A program made the translations under genes and the position numbers. A stretch of 64,000 nucleotides of DNA. Origin: Haemonchus contortus. Its lineage: Eukaryota > Nematoda > Chromadorea > Rhabditida > Trichostrongylidae. Numbering within the stretch: the stretch's first letter is position 1; each line of letters opens with the position of its first letter. Under the pieces are notes generated by a model. It was not told where the DNA came from and ran no database searches. It was given only the letters and a program-made list of their open reading frames with translations. The stretch covers positions 35,420,151-35,484,150 of the forward strand of contig LS997564.1 in assembly GCA_000469685.2 (NCBI GenBank), given 5' to 3'. Shown here piece after piece: positions 33,601 through 45,882 of the stretch.

Positions 33601-35902
33601 AGAGCAAAGAAAAACAGTTTGGATGGAGCGTAACATGGGTTTGGAGTTCGCTTCAAACGCTACGTGTCGCCAAGGATGGGCGTGTTTAATTGCTTTATGG
33701 AGGCGGTGCTGCGATATGAACGGTAATGGGAATGCAGGGATACTGTATTCACAAATCGCTTACTGTGACAATGAAAATTCATGAGAAGAGCTAGTTTTCT
33801 CCCAAAATTTTCCCTTGTCCAATTCAAATGGCTGTTGAGTCATTAGTTTGTATTTGCGCTAAATCTGAATGCAAAACCGACCAATAAACAAACTAACAAA
33901 TAAACAAATAGGTAAATCCCATGCTTAGCACTGACCCAGTTGAAGAACGCCCTAAGAGCCATTCTTTGATGTGGTAGAAGCATTTCCATAATGAACGTAC
34001 ATACAACGACCAATGTACCACCAACAGAAAGTCCAACAAAGAATCGGATTGCCATAAGGATTTGCCATGTTGGAGCCAGACCTGAAAAGGAAAATTTTTA
34101 GGCACAATTCTCTCTCTGTTCTTTTTTTTTTTGATTCTGGGATAAAACTAATTATCGTCATTGATTTTGTCCCAAAAAGGACCGCCTGAATAAAAGCGAA
34201 TCAAAGTAAACGTACCAGTGATGAAATTCGTCAAAATGCCCATAGACATCGTAAAAATAGCAACTGGCTTTCGGCCAAAAATATCAGAAAGCGCTCCAAA
34301 GGAGAATGTTCCTCAAGAAAAATCATATATTACGTTTGAATTGCGTTAAACGATCACGATCAGTAAAGAAAAAATTATTGGAAAGCAGCCAAGTAAAAGA
34401 CAGTAACCACTGACCACAAAGAACACCAGCAAATTGAACTTGTGAGAATAAAGAGGCTAAATAAGCTGTTGTACCACAAATCCATCCATACCTGTGATGA
34501 AAATAACCACTCAATCCGCAACCCTTCTTCGATATTTTTCTATTAATTTTTTCTGAAAGTCTGTTTCAACAATCGATTCGAATCGATGTAATCGCATTAT
34601 CGATTTTTTCTTGCCTGTAAAACTGCTCAGGTTCGAATCGCTATATTAGGATAATTGGCTTTTCTACCTGTAGAACTGCCCCACACCACCCTAGGGTATA
34701 GAGTCAACAACAAATCGAAAGTGAGCGAATCTCTGCTTATTTTTACTGTATTTTTATATTCCTTGATCGCCCTCTACTTTGAATGATTACATTTTCCCTC
34801 CCGCTTCCTGATTTTTTAGAGGTTTTCAAGAGGCTGTGGCCAACCAGTACAGAATAGACAGGAAGAATCTTCTGAAACTCGCTAAAACTTTCTTTTTAAA
34901 CTTCTCACTCAGAAACGGAGTCTTTTCAATCGTTATACATACATCACAATTTACAGTGGCATTTTGTATGAAAATTCATAGACTCAGGGACTGCAAAGTC
35001 TCCCATATACTCCATTAAAGGCTATCGTTCCCGAAACAATTCCTTTCAAATGAACAAGAACCTACTCCAAAGCAGCTGACTGAAACTGTGAATGAGGATA
35101 ACTCAATGTTCCATTACAAGTGGTGTATACGGTACAATTCTTCGACAGAGGCCCATCATCTGAAAATAAAACACCGTCAGAAAACCATGATAGGTATGCA
35201 CCCGTACTGTGTACCTATTACCCGAGGGTGTGGACTAAGAAAAAAAGGCGATCAGAAAAAGCTCTTCCTCTCTTTTCACATCCCATCATCCTGTTTTGGA
35301 CACTTATGCAACATCGCCGTCATCTCCTCACTACTGATAATGACTTCTTAAGAATTTTTTCCTTCTCTATCTGGTTACAGCGACCTGTCAAAATGTCAAC
35401 ATTGTAGGTTTCACATTATCGCTAACCCTATAGAACGAGGCAACTACCGCCCAGTAGCCATTAGCTGGTTGCCCTGTCATATCGTCCTAGTTAATTGCCT
35501 CACAGCGTGGGACCTCATTTAGGTAATGAATGGCTTACTACGACTGACTTATCATTCGAATGCCTTTAAGCAAAGGTTATCGGTCTAGTATATTGTGAGC
35601 TCTGCCCCGTCCAAGTGCCAACACTGGCTTGTTGCTGTTGTTTACTCTGTAGTTTACTAATAGACCTCGCTTAGAGAAAATCTACGTCAGTTCTGGCAAG
35701 TGTAAAATCGGGCTAGCTGAATAAAGATTGATACGGAATGTACCATGATGGACGATAACATTCATATCTGTAACTCACCACATTGCCATTCCGGTACATA
35801 ATTGGAGAAAATCGGAAATATCTGTTGTGATGCAAAAAAGATTGCGAATTGCCACGTCAAAAGTACAAAAAAGTGGAATCGATTGATGTCAAAAAACATT
35901 AC
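30684..35902 (-). CDS. SLC22-type transporter, gene B (tandem paralogue of gene A)
   Basis: Exons (high to low): 35902-35779, 35159-35066, 34491-34415, 34311-34216, 34081-33936, 33478-33332, 32734-32636, 32360-32184, 32106-31984, 31847-31683, 30961-30869, 30797-30684 (TAG). From the second exon on, the ten internal exons match gene A exactly in length (94, 77, 96, 146, 147, 99, 177, 123, 165, 93), while the proteins differ at many positions. Motifs: FFASQQIFPIFSNYVPEWQC; DDGPLSKNCTVYHTC; GALSDIFGRKP; RFFVGLSVGGTLVV; FPESPTWL; GRLEEMRAAERYIAKF; GYATDLNSNTISGD; SCSLMARVGAIIAPV; WPPALYLAVVIAGLVN. The tail begins VETKNVNLDSV. It is expected to be a 12-helix plasma-membrane organic-ion carrier. 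The first exon shown may open with its own ATG (VMFFD...), but a more upstream start exon is likely. No disrupting change was seen. Confidence 0.86.
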
Positions 35903-38900
35903 CTAAAAATCATTACGAGTAGTGGCAAATAAACAAAACGACTTAATTCAGGGAACGGTAAATATATCAGACAAACAAGAAAACAGTAAAAGAGAAAGTT
36001 ACGGTCAAAAAGCCAAGAAATAAGCAAAATATCTGAAGAAAGGGAATCAATTTAGCACAATAAAAATACTGAAAATAAAATTTTAATTGATTTTTCAACA
36101 GATGAATTAGATCATTTTTTTGCGCATTTCTTCCTATTTCGGGCTTTGATACAGAGCAATAATATAATCTGACGTTTTCTATTCAAAATATGTAGTTTAA
36201 ACTTCAGACTTGTGGTTCAAACTACTTTTTTCTCTTTTTACATTTATATCGCCTACATAGATCTCCCTCATCTTCGAATTGCCTGAAAACGGCCAAGAGG
36301 AAGCCTAAACAACGCTGTCCTGATACCATGTAGGACAGGAATTCAGTTGGCCTTCATCTCTACCCAATTTTTTTTCTGATATTTGATCTACTTGGAAAAT
36401 TCTAGAAACAAGCTCATGAGCCTCTTTTTGAGAACTTTCTTCTTCCTTTGAGTCGTGAAACCGCTAAAAATCCAATTTATATGAAATCACCCCATTCCCA
36501 TCGGATCCTCCCATGAGCCTTTATGCCAAAAGATGCATAGACCTACCATAAACAGGAGGAAATCGATATGATAAGCGTATTGATTGATTGATAAACGCAA
36601 AAAATGTTTTGATGGGAAGAAAAATGCGAAATAAACAAGCTTTCGTGGTGAAAGGCGAAGCTAAGGGAACGGGTAGGAAGTGGTACAGAACGCGACTTTT
36701 AAGAGATATTCCTGGCCTTATTGGGTCCTACCCCTTTACAGGGATCAAGACCGGACCGTTTATGATAGTTGGGTACGATTGTCAACGGAACGTCTGACAA
36801 CAGGGTGTACTGCCATACTATCTCGAGAGCAAACGTCAGAATCGATTCTGTCTGTTGGCAGAGATGGGTAAGAAAAACTCCGAAAATCGTACACAAAAAC
36901 GGCTATTCCATCGTGTTCTCTTTAGTATTTGAACTACAAAGTACAAACTTTTCTGAATGGATTGGTTGCCCTTATACAGCCTATACCCTCCTTTCCCTGA
37001 AAGGCAGCCTCAATCGTAATGATGCTCTGAGCTGTGATCGAGCTGAATGGGCAGAGATTTCAACTGATTTCCAGTCTAGCGACTTTGACCTTTGCCATGA
37101 CAGAATGGATAATGCAGGATTTTCCCTAATGGGAGAGTACCACGTTTGGGATTATAAAAACATCCAACCTTTTGATTTGCACAGTGTTTTTTGCCATCGG
37201 CATCGAATCGGCAATGCATCGAAGGGGCAGGCATTTACAAACGGGAAACCAATTACGATATTGGTACCGTACAGCTGTCAGAAAGCCCCCTTTTCAGCTC
37301 TGTGGGCAGAAGAGACAACCGAGAAGGGCTAGTAGTCGTGACCACTTGCATGACCGAAACCAAGCGCAGATTCGATCTCACCTATGTAATCTGAATGAGG
37401 CTCCTATTCTTTCAGCGATAGCGATTGGGACTGAACCCTCTTGACGAATGAGAGAACTTCAATTTGGGCCAAAATTATTGCAAAAATTCCGCATAGCATA
37501 AGAATCTTCTATAAAATCGCGGGAAATTGACGAAATTCTAAGGCATGGCACAACTGGAAAGAATCGATGGGCAGCATTAAAATGAAGTGATTCATAGTGT
37601 TTAATATGATGAAATAAAGGTAAAAACGGAGTAAAAAACGGTGAAGGTAAAAGCGAACAGCAGATCTTCAACAGAAATAACAGAGAACAATAAATATGGT
37701 TCCTTTGATGCGTGAATTTTGTGAAATGTTTGGGTGAAAGGCCAAAAAGACGAGTTCAGGCACAGACGGAAAACATACCTTCAAACGGCCACCAGATAAT
37801 GCAAGGAGACATTTCTCCACATGAAAAAGACTTGATGGAAATTGTGAAGTACCGCACCCTGTCTACGTCAAAGTGATAGTTCATACATATTAGAACCCCA
37901 TTGATCACACGATGGGTAACGCTACACAATCATTTCGATCACTTGAAGACGTGAACTTATTAGAGGCGTCGGTGAGTTTCTGCTTCCCTGAGCGAGCTTC
38001 ATAAATTTTTGGCGTTAATGAAACCCTTTTGAGGATGCGCCACCGCATTTGACTTCCATTCAGAATCGACGTGGCTCCTTTGAATGAGCATGTAGTCTAC
38101 ACAATGACCTACGGTGGCCAAACTCCAAGACCAGCGTGGACCCAATTGATCGACCCACAGGAATGAATGGTCTGCTTGGGCTGAGCGAGTACTAAACCCG
38201 CATCCGATCACCGGATCATGCGTATGCGTGCGTCCGCCAGTACAAGGACCTTAGTAAACATAGCGTAATAAAGAGGAAGGTACTCATGAAATAAAGTATG
38301 ATCAAAGTTGGGTTGGGCGCCTTTCACGAGCTCATTTCCCGCTCATGGATCGAGGATAGGAAACCGGTTCGGTATTCGCCTGAGTAACTCAAGCCTTGCA
38401 CTTCTTCGGCATCAATTGGATGGTAGTGAAGCCGATTTGAAGAATCAGCAGTACTGCCTTGCAGGCGAATGCCCCCTCAAGGTACTCAATACCTCAAAAA
38501 CGCATACAAGCGCCGGCACTTTCGGATGGAAGTCGGATCAGAAGCCTATCCTTGAAATCAGTTGTTTCACTTCCGGGAATCTCGAAATCTGTTTCCTCAG
38601 TCTTAACTGATTACCGTCTGAGACATTTTTTTGCCAAATGGCTAGCCAGGTTTATTACAAAACTATGAAAGGTAGAAAGGGATTTTTGATCGAATTTCCT
38701 ACTCACCTCAAGCCCATAAAAATATGAGCCATCCTAGAAGGACCGTAAGGAGCCGGGAATACAAGGAGCAATGAGGAGTCGTTCTCACCCCGAAAACCCA
38801 ACATCCTGCTCCATGATATTTTGCTTACGCCCCGCACCTATTCAAAATTCCTGCTATTTTAATGGGAATTTGATGGCATGGCGTAACGTCTAGCCCCTAG

Positions 38901-41900
38901 AAACGTTGCAGACACAATACCCAACAAAACAGTTTTATTAGAAACCCTATTGATACGACGTCGTCTCGAAACGGAAAAAAGCGGAGAAGATGATGACACT
39001 TTCGAATCGAAATCGTCGCATTTACGGGGTTCTAAAGGCCATGTGTAAGATCATAAAAATGCAATTACTCCAACCCGATGAAATGGCAGTTCTTTAAAAG
39101 GGCGTTAACAAATCATGGAGGGCAGGCTGCTTGTTCTAGCTAGGACCGGTGCAAGAAGTAAGAGGGCTAGGACCGGTGCAAGAAGTAGAAGGGGAAAACG
39201 GGTTTCAGAATGTGGAACAATAAAAATGAGTAGCTGAAAAAAGCTGACGTTAAAGAAAACCCAGAAAAGGATCTACCTTAATAACTTCTTCTTGGAGCAA
39301 GCGCAGCCTACTAGGAAAGGACTGAATGACTCCCAATCTTCAGTTTCACAACTTATAAAACCGATCGATATGCAAGTAGCGAATTCCGTAATTTTTTAGC
39401 TTCATCACTCCTCAGGTCTCAGTAACACCCGTTGACCATCGTACGATTGTGAACAAAAATAAAACCCGGCTTCGTTCGTCTGGAATTAGAAGCATTTTCT
39501 GTTTTGAATGTTCAGTACAAGCTGAATGAGTGTCAGTGAATATGGTTATCGACTGCTATCACAGTTGGATAAACAAGTTTGAATAAATATCAATTTTGGG
39601 GTGTCAAAATGGTAAACAACAGAGGGTGATCAAAGGCATTCTTATCGCTAGAACGGATTGATAAAAATTGCCGAAGTTCGGTATAGCAAAAAGTTCGAAA
39701 GTCATAGTTGAGAGGATTTTCTAGCAGACCACATAAGTCATCACGGATACGCCATGCACCCTTTCTTGTTCATCTATTTTGTGAGGTTGGAATGTTTAAT
39801 AAGAGGGAGAATGAAAAAGAACATGAAGAGAATAGGTTGGCATTAGAACTTTTTCCGTAAAGCAAATGATGTGTTCTATGGGATTGCGCCGTGCACTCAC
39901 AATAGGTTCAAAATTACTCAGAAGTGAATAATTCAGCAAGCTAAAAAGTACTAGTAAAACTGTTCAGAACGGATGGAGGCTACTTCACCGCAGCCAGATT
40001 CGGATATTATGCGAGTACGCCGTGCACTATACTCCTGTTCAGTGGAACAGAGGCGAAATTGAAAGAGTATCAGGTCCTCACAAAATTAAAATCAAACCCT
40101 CAGAGAAGTAAAATCAAAATTAATAAGATGTCAAGGGCAAAGGATATGAAAATACGAACCCAAGTTCAAGCACACCCCTCTTAGCAGTCTCTCAACAAGA
40201 TGGCCTACTGAGCGATAGGCGGGTGGGTGGGGTTTTAGTGTCAAGAGGTACAGTTACTATTTTATAGATTGAGAATCGAATTCCACGCTAGCCCTCCTTC
40301 CAGAATCCCTTCAAATCCTATAGTTCCTTAAATTTCCATAGGATTCTGGCTGAAGAAGAAGAATTATGGCTCGAACTCGGTCGATATGGGCAAGTCACTT
40401 TCCGGCCATTCTGAGACAGCTTTTGGACTTCCTTTTGTGTAGTCACTGAGGTTTTTTAAGAGTTTTTTGCCGGGGCCAGATGTTGATAGAGACAGAATCT
40501 ATGAGGTCCTTTACTATGACCAATCTCTTAAAAACGAAATTTGGACCTTGAAGTGAGTCCAAACAAGAACGAAGACGACAGCAGCATGGAATACGACGTT
40601 GGAAGCTCGTAGTGATAGTGTGACCAATTTCTTAAGAGGATTGGCAGAGTTTTTCAATAGGGTTGTCATTGGCCTTAATGACCTTAGAGTCACAGGCGAC
40701 GACATGAAGCCAATTTCATAGTGACAAAAAGGGCACTTTCACGATTAGAAATGGAGCCGTTTCTAACTGATAACGGCATTGCTTCCCTGTTGCCCACACC
40801 TTTTGAACAAACCGCCAGCCGCCAGGTCGTCAACGTCGCCCACGGTCGCCGATGGCTGCCTCAGTGATAGCAGCACTGGCTAGCAGCTGTTCTTAATAGA
40901 CATAATCTATTGTTTTTCCATAAATTTGCAATTGTTTGAGACATTTCACACACATTCCACATTTCATTACGGTATATAAGCTTTACTGAGAGAAACTTAA
41001 GCACCAGGAAGTTCTAGGCCAATTCACGAAACAACCCTTCCTTTCTTCACTTTTTTGAGGGGCCTTGTTTGAGCATATGAGGATGCCAAAACAACAAAAA
41101 ACTCTCACCGCAGGATAGCTTGGGAAACGTTCGAAGATCAGCTGCATCTCCGTATCATTCCCTCCACTCGTCCACGCTCTTCGAGGAGTTGGATAGGGTA
41201 TGAAGGGGTCATACCTTGGTAGAATTCTACTCAGAAAAGCATTCTCCAAAACGCACTGCTTACCCTGGCCCCATTACTTTTAATACAAACTAACCCATTT
41301 CGAGGGACCCTCAACGGAGAACTCAAGAATATCCCTAAACCAAGTCTTTCTAATCGGAGACTTGCTATGGAGCAGTAACTATTAATTTTTATATCTTCCA
41401 ACTGTCAAATATCTTTCTGTCTGTGCCTCTCTATCAACGACCCCACCCCGATACCCCACCCTTCGACGTCTTATCAGAACAATAAAAGCTTTCACACCTA
41501 TAATAATAAATTCAAAAATAATGATTACGACTTCGATGGGGTGCTAAGAAAAGAAAAGAAAAGGAAGATAAGAAAAGAAAAGGAAGGAAAAGCAAAGGAG
41601 GTAGGATAAGCGCAAAGTTGCTGTCCTGTGTCGAACACTGCACAGGACTTGGAACTCTGGACGAAGCTGGCGCAGTAACATGTGAAGTTGTCGTTAGAAT
41701 CATGTTCAGAGGATCGAACCCAAAGTGAGCTATGCTCCTGTACCATAATAATGAGTTGAAAACACGAAAAACTCAAAAGCATAATGATGGATTTCCTACT
41801 TTCATGAATTCATTTCTTTTCAGTTATTAGATGGTCTGAACACCACCCTATATCAGAGCCGAACCAAGTATTAGTCGTAAAGGGCTCCGAACCCCCGAAG

Positions 41901-42868
41901 CTTGTTTTACCCCAAAATGCACCCCATCCGCTTCCCCTATCCCGTGATTTGGAGAATACTATTGGGTCGTGAACGCTATCATCGTTACCTCCTTCATTTT
42001 TCAAGACCAAATAAGACTCCCAGCTACTCACTTATGGGGATCGTGATAAACGCTGGACTATACATCAAACTAGCCGATTCCATCCGAGTTTTCACGAAGT
42101 TAGAAAGCCGATTAAATAGATCACCCTCTGGTAATCCTCGAAATGGAGTGGTGCATAAAACTGTTGGTTCCTGAACACGATAGTCGCAAATTACTATAGA
42201 GGAACTGTCAAAAGGACTAAACACAATGGTTCAAGTTGCTGAGAACTCCCATAACCTCCTTTGGCCATAGCCTTCATCATAGACTCTCCCTGAAGAGCGT
42301 TCCCTAAGATGGTCAGAAGAAAGCAGAGGACGATGAAAGCAAATCTCAGGCTTTTACCGCCTCACACAATGAGTCCCACATAGTACAGTCAGATAAGAGC
42401 ACCACCACGAACAGGAAACAAACGGTTCGAGCCATGCTCATCGCGGGAGACCTTCGTGAACGTTTCTACTCATTAAATTTTGACGCAGCACGTGAAGCAG
42501 GACAAATTTGCCTGAACAAAAAGCGGACCCAGTGTATCCTTGTTCGAAAGAGGCAAATATGCAATAGCTAGATCTTCCTTTTCATATTTTAGAGTAAGCG
42601 GTAACAAGAGGTAACAGTCACCAATAGACTGTGCTCGATCACAGGCTGTCAGAGAGGTGGAGTGGAAGAGGAGGAAAAGTGAGGAAGCTAGGATTTTCGT
42701 ATCTGACAGAACAAGGTGCCGACTTTTCAAATTCGATAGCAAATTGAGTGCATGGCACACCCACCACCTTCCGTTACCGAAAGAGTTTCTCAGGGAAATC
42801 GCCATTTTCCCCAAGTGGCTCCCAATTGCATACAAATCTCAGTCACACCATGAAGATAAGTCGTAATA
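35903..42868. other. Gene-poor region upstream of SLC22 gene B
   Basis: It may contain the start exon of gene B. A stop-free frame of 564 bp on the plus strand ending at 37332 has no ATG at its head and no domain I recognise. A direct duplication of GCTAGGACCGGTGCAAGAAG occurs at about 39139-39190. A purine-rich (GAAAA)n stretch lies near 41547-41600. A SINE-like copy is at 38025-38270. Nothing else was supported. Confidence 0.4.
38025..38270 (-). repeat. SINE-like repeat, copy 3 (partial)
   Basis: Shares GACTTCCATTCAGAATCG and the ACAATGACCTACGGTGGCCA segment with the copies at 44590 and 60925; the head is degraded. Confidence 0.5.
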
Positions 42869-44123
42869 TTGGGTTGTCCAAAAAACCCTGCGACACTTTG
42901 AATTTGAGAATCGCTCGCTATTCGAAAGCGAATGGCGCCCAATTTTGATCTACGGTAAGGTAGATCACACCTAGCGGGTATTGCGAAATATTATAAAAAG
43001 GCTTCTTCTCTCACGGAAAAACAGTTATGGATCCTACAGATCCGAGTATCCTTCGACCCATCGTGTATTATGAATTTCTACAAGGACATTCTGCAAGAGA
43101 AGCAGCTAATAACATCTGCGCTGCATTCAAGAAAGATGTTGTACACCATTCCACTGTCAGTCGCTGGTATCACCGCTTCGAGTCCGGAGATATTTCTATC
43201 GAAGGACAGAAACGTCCTGGACGTCCGTCAACTCTTAATGATGATGATTTGCGCAGCGCTTTGATCTCAAAGCCGAACATAACCACTCGAGAATTAGCAA
43301 TGACACTCGGGTGCAGCAAATCAACAGTCAGCAATCGTCTTGCCTCTCTTGGTTTCCGCAAGATTTTTTCGACATGGGTGCCTCACGAACTTCGCGAATC
43401 GGACCGGGCCTGTCGTGTTAGCATTGCCGATTCATTGCTTCTTCGTCCGCACAGGAAGGATTTGTTGAATGGGATAGTGACAGGAGACGAAAGCTGGGTG
43501 ATGTATGGTAATGATACCCGCAAGAGAGTGTGGTTGCCAAAGGGCGAACTGCCACCGAAGCAATCGAAACGTGGTGTGCAACAGAAGAAGATTCTTCTAT
43601 GTTGTTGGTGGAATTGTGATGGGATGCTCTACTACGAATTCCTGGAAAGTGGCACTACTGTGACGGCGACGACGTACTCTAACCAGCTACAGAAGGTAGC
43701 CGATGCAATCCTCCACAAGTATCCAAAACGGCTGGAAACCTATCTACTGCACGACAACGCTCGCCCCCACGTGGCAACGATGACGCGTCAGAGAATTCAG
43801 GAGCTAGGTTGGGAAGTACTACCCCATCCACCGTACTCTCCCGATCTAGCCCCTTCCGACTATCACTTGTTCCGAGCCTTGAAGCGGCACCTTCGAGACA
43901 AGTCTTTCGATAATCAGGAGCAACTCAAATTGGAGGTGGGCAACTTCTTCAACACGCAATCCGCTGATTTCTGGAGAAGTGGGATCGACAAACTGCCAGT
44001 GAAATGGATGAAGGTCATCGATAATAACGGCGACTATATCACTGATTGAACTTGTCTTTTATTGTATAAAAAACGATGTAAAATTTGTGTTGTTGGTGTC
44101 GCATTCTTTTCTGGACAACCCAA
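42869..44123 (+). mobile_element. Mariner element with intact transposase ORF
   Basis: 1255 bp, flanked by TA (42867-42868 and 44124-44125). The terminal inverted repeats begin TTGGGTTGTCC on both ends and end in TGCGACAC after about 28 bp, with several mismatches between. The transposase fills most of the interior. The hookworm mariner bandit is a natural comparison, but identity with it is not tested here. Confidence 0.93.
43027..44049 (+). CDS. Mariner transposase, DD34D, 340 aa
   Basis: ATG at 43027 to TGA, no interruption. The length is normal for mariner (about 340-350). The N-terminal helix-turn-helix DNA-binding half (residues about 1-115) includes GRPSTLNDDDLR and a second HTH (CSKSTVSNRLASLGF). 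The linker is WVPHEL (WVPHEL is the usual mariner linker). Catalytic aspartates are D154 (TGDESW), D243 (LLHDNARPH) and D278 (SPDLAPSDYHLF), and the 34-residue spacing between the last two is exact. All three catalytic residues are kept, so the enzyme could be active. It would cut and paste this element at TA sites. It most resembles the cecropia/Hsmar1-like branch by its PHPPYSPDLAPSDYHLF block; that placement is from memory of the family. Confidence 0.95.
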   Translation: MDPTDPSILRPIVYYEFLQGHSAREAANNICAAFKKDVVHHSTVSRWYHRFESGDISIEGQKRPGRPSTLNDDDLRSALISKPNITTRELAMTLGCSKSTVSNRLASLGFRKIFSTWVPHELRESDRACRVSIADSLLLRPHRKDLLNGIVTGDESWVMYGNDTRKRVWLPKGELPPKQSKRGVQQKKILLCCWWNCDGMLYYEFLESGTTVTATTYSNQLQKVADAILHKYPKRLETYLLHDNARPHVATMTRQRIQELGWEVLPHPPYSPDLAPSDYHLFRALKRHLRDKSFDNQEQLKLEVGNFFNTQSADFWRSGIDKLPVKWMKVIDNNGDYITD

Positions 44124-44589
44124 TATAATCAAACCGCTGCACAAACAACCAACAGAAAACATTCAAATGGCCCAACCATCCGTCAATTAATGATGAATGT
44201 GATCTTGCCGATGTTATTGTTGGTTTAACAGTCGGAAAGCAGGAACAGACCAATAATTCAAGATGATCATGATAGAAAACAAAAAGCTGCCAGAGCAAAT
44301 ATTATTCATAGAATAAATTCGGGCGGTTCTCCTTCATTCTCAACAAACTTACTGCTGTTTATCAAAGAAATGACTTCGATTTAAATGATATATTATATTT
44401 CCATAATAGTACCATATAATATACAAGAGTACAATTTAAATAAATAAATAAATAAATAATAAATTAAAGCATACGTACTTATTTCATATCCCATGAAGAT
44501 TTTATAAGGAAAATCAGCGCAGTGTTATTCGACAACCTCTACTATGTTTTGCTTGTGGGCATACAGCAATAGGATTAAAGAATCAAGTC

Positions 44590-44866
44590 TCGGAGTTCTA
44601 ATCAGTCCTGTCTGAGGGATGCACCCACGTATTCGACTTCCATTCAGAATCGTAGTGGCATAATGAGTGCGTATGTGGCCTATACAATGATTTGCGGTGG
44701 CTAGGCGATAAAAAAGTCAGTGCTTTTATCCTCCCAGACGAGTCTGGTACCAGTTAACCGACCCCGGAGAGATGGACGGTTTGGTAGGCCTACGGTTTGG
44801 CGATAACGATTCGAACCCGTGACCATGCGTGTGTAAAGGTAGCTAGTTGCAACTACATCTTTTGCG
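44590..44866 (-). repeat. SINE-like repeat, copy 4
   Basis: Contains CGACTTCCATTCAGAATCG, CCTCCCAGACGAGTCTGGTA, and a B-box-like ATTCGAACCCGTGACC, with a truncated tRNA-like head at the right end. Confidence 0.6.
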
Positions 44867-45089
44867 CCTTAGTGGCATATAGCTATATGAACCAAAAGAT
44901 GGCTTCGGGAAGGGAAAATTATGAAGAAAATCATGAATAATGAAGATTCAATTTCTTCTCTACAAGCGATAAGAGATCGCGCTGTAGAGAAGAAATTGAA
45001 CGTTTACGGCAATACTCTGTATCAGGGCGAAGCTAATGTAATGACAAGAAACTATCCCATACGCATGATCCAAATGTCAAATACCAGAT

Positions 45090-45320
45090 CGACACCCGCT
45101 CTGGCCAACCGAGGCTTCTACCGCTCCGGGGTCGCTTAACTGGTACCAGACTCGTCTGGGAGAATATAAGCTAATACTTGTTCATAAGCTGGCCACCTCG
45201 AGTCAATGTATAGACCACACACGCATCCAGCACTCCACTGATTCCTAATGGAAGTCGAATGCGTGGGTGCACCCCCCCCCCTTCCCCCCCTCCCCCCCCC
45301 CCCCTAGACGGGACTCATCA
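45090..45320 (+). repeat. SINE-like repeat, copy 5 (headless)
   Basis: Opposite orientation to most copies: TGGTACCAGACTCGTCTGGG, then GGAAGTCGAATGCGTGGGTG, then the C-rich run and TAGACGGGACT. The tRNA-like head is missing. Confidence 0.55.
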
Positions 45321-45797
45321 ACGTGCAAAGAATTCATCCTTTTTTATAGTGACAAACCTGATCAATCAACATGAAAACGTAAGGTAAATAATGAGATTTC
45401 GGAAAGTTAAACAACAAACTTACCGCAATAACCTCTGACACACCTGAGATCAACCGATTCAAGTTGGTATTGCCCCAAAAGTTTTCTATTCACCACCTGA
45501 ATCTGATCATGAATGAAACCAGTTCTTAAAGTTCAAATCGCTGATTGAGGGTCATTTCGATGACTGATTGATTCATTTAATGGCAAACTCATAATTATGG
45601 AGGGCAGAACTTGTGAGTCGACATGAAAAATCTGAAGACCGATAAAAGAAATCATTTCGGAGCGGTTGTTCTGAAGAATGACAATCAGAATTAGCAGGCA
45701 TTCATTTCTTTCAGAAGCCCTGTTCTGAATCATTCCCTACCAAACTATTCAACGCTACATTCAGGTCTGTAGAGCCTCCCACACTACACTGCCCCTT

Positions 45798-45882
45798 CCG
45801 TTGAGATAAGCCTGTTGAGTGCAGGTGTTCTAACTTCATCGAAGTGAGAGAACCCCTGCTTTCAACAGGCCTATCTCAACGG
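45798..45882. ncRNA. Near-perfect hairpin, candidate pre-miRNA or foldback
   Basis: The left arm starts CCGTTGAGATAAGCCTGTTG and the right arm ends CAACAGGCCTATCTCAACGG. Of the first 21 positions only one is mispaired (A/C), and pairing continues through GCAGG and GTTCT with single mismatches to a loop of about 10 nt near 45834. The pairing length (about 34 bp) and small scattered mismatches are those of a nematode miRNA precursor, but a tiny foldback element would look alike. No expression evidence is available. Confidence 0.35.

Noticed and set aside
36769..37332. 187-codon plus-strand open frame
   Set aside because: It starts without an ATG, has no domain I recognise and no splice context; treated as chance or decayed repeat.
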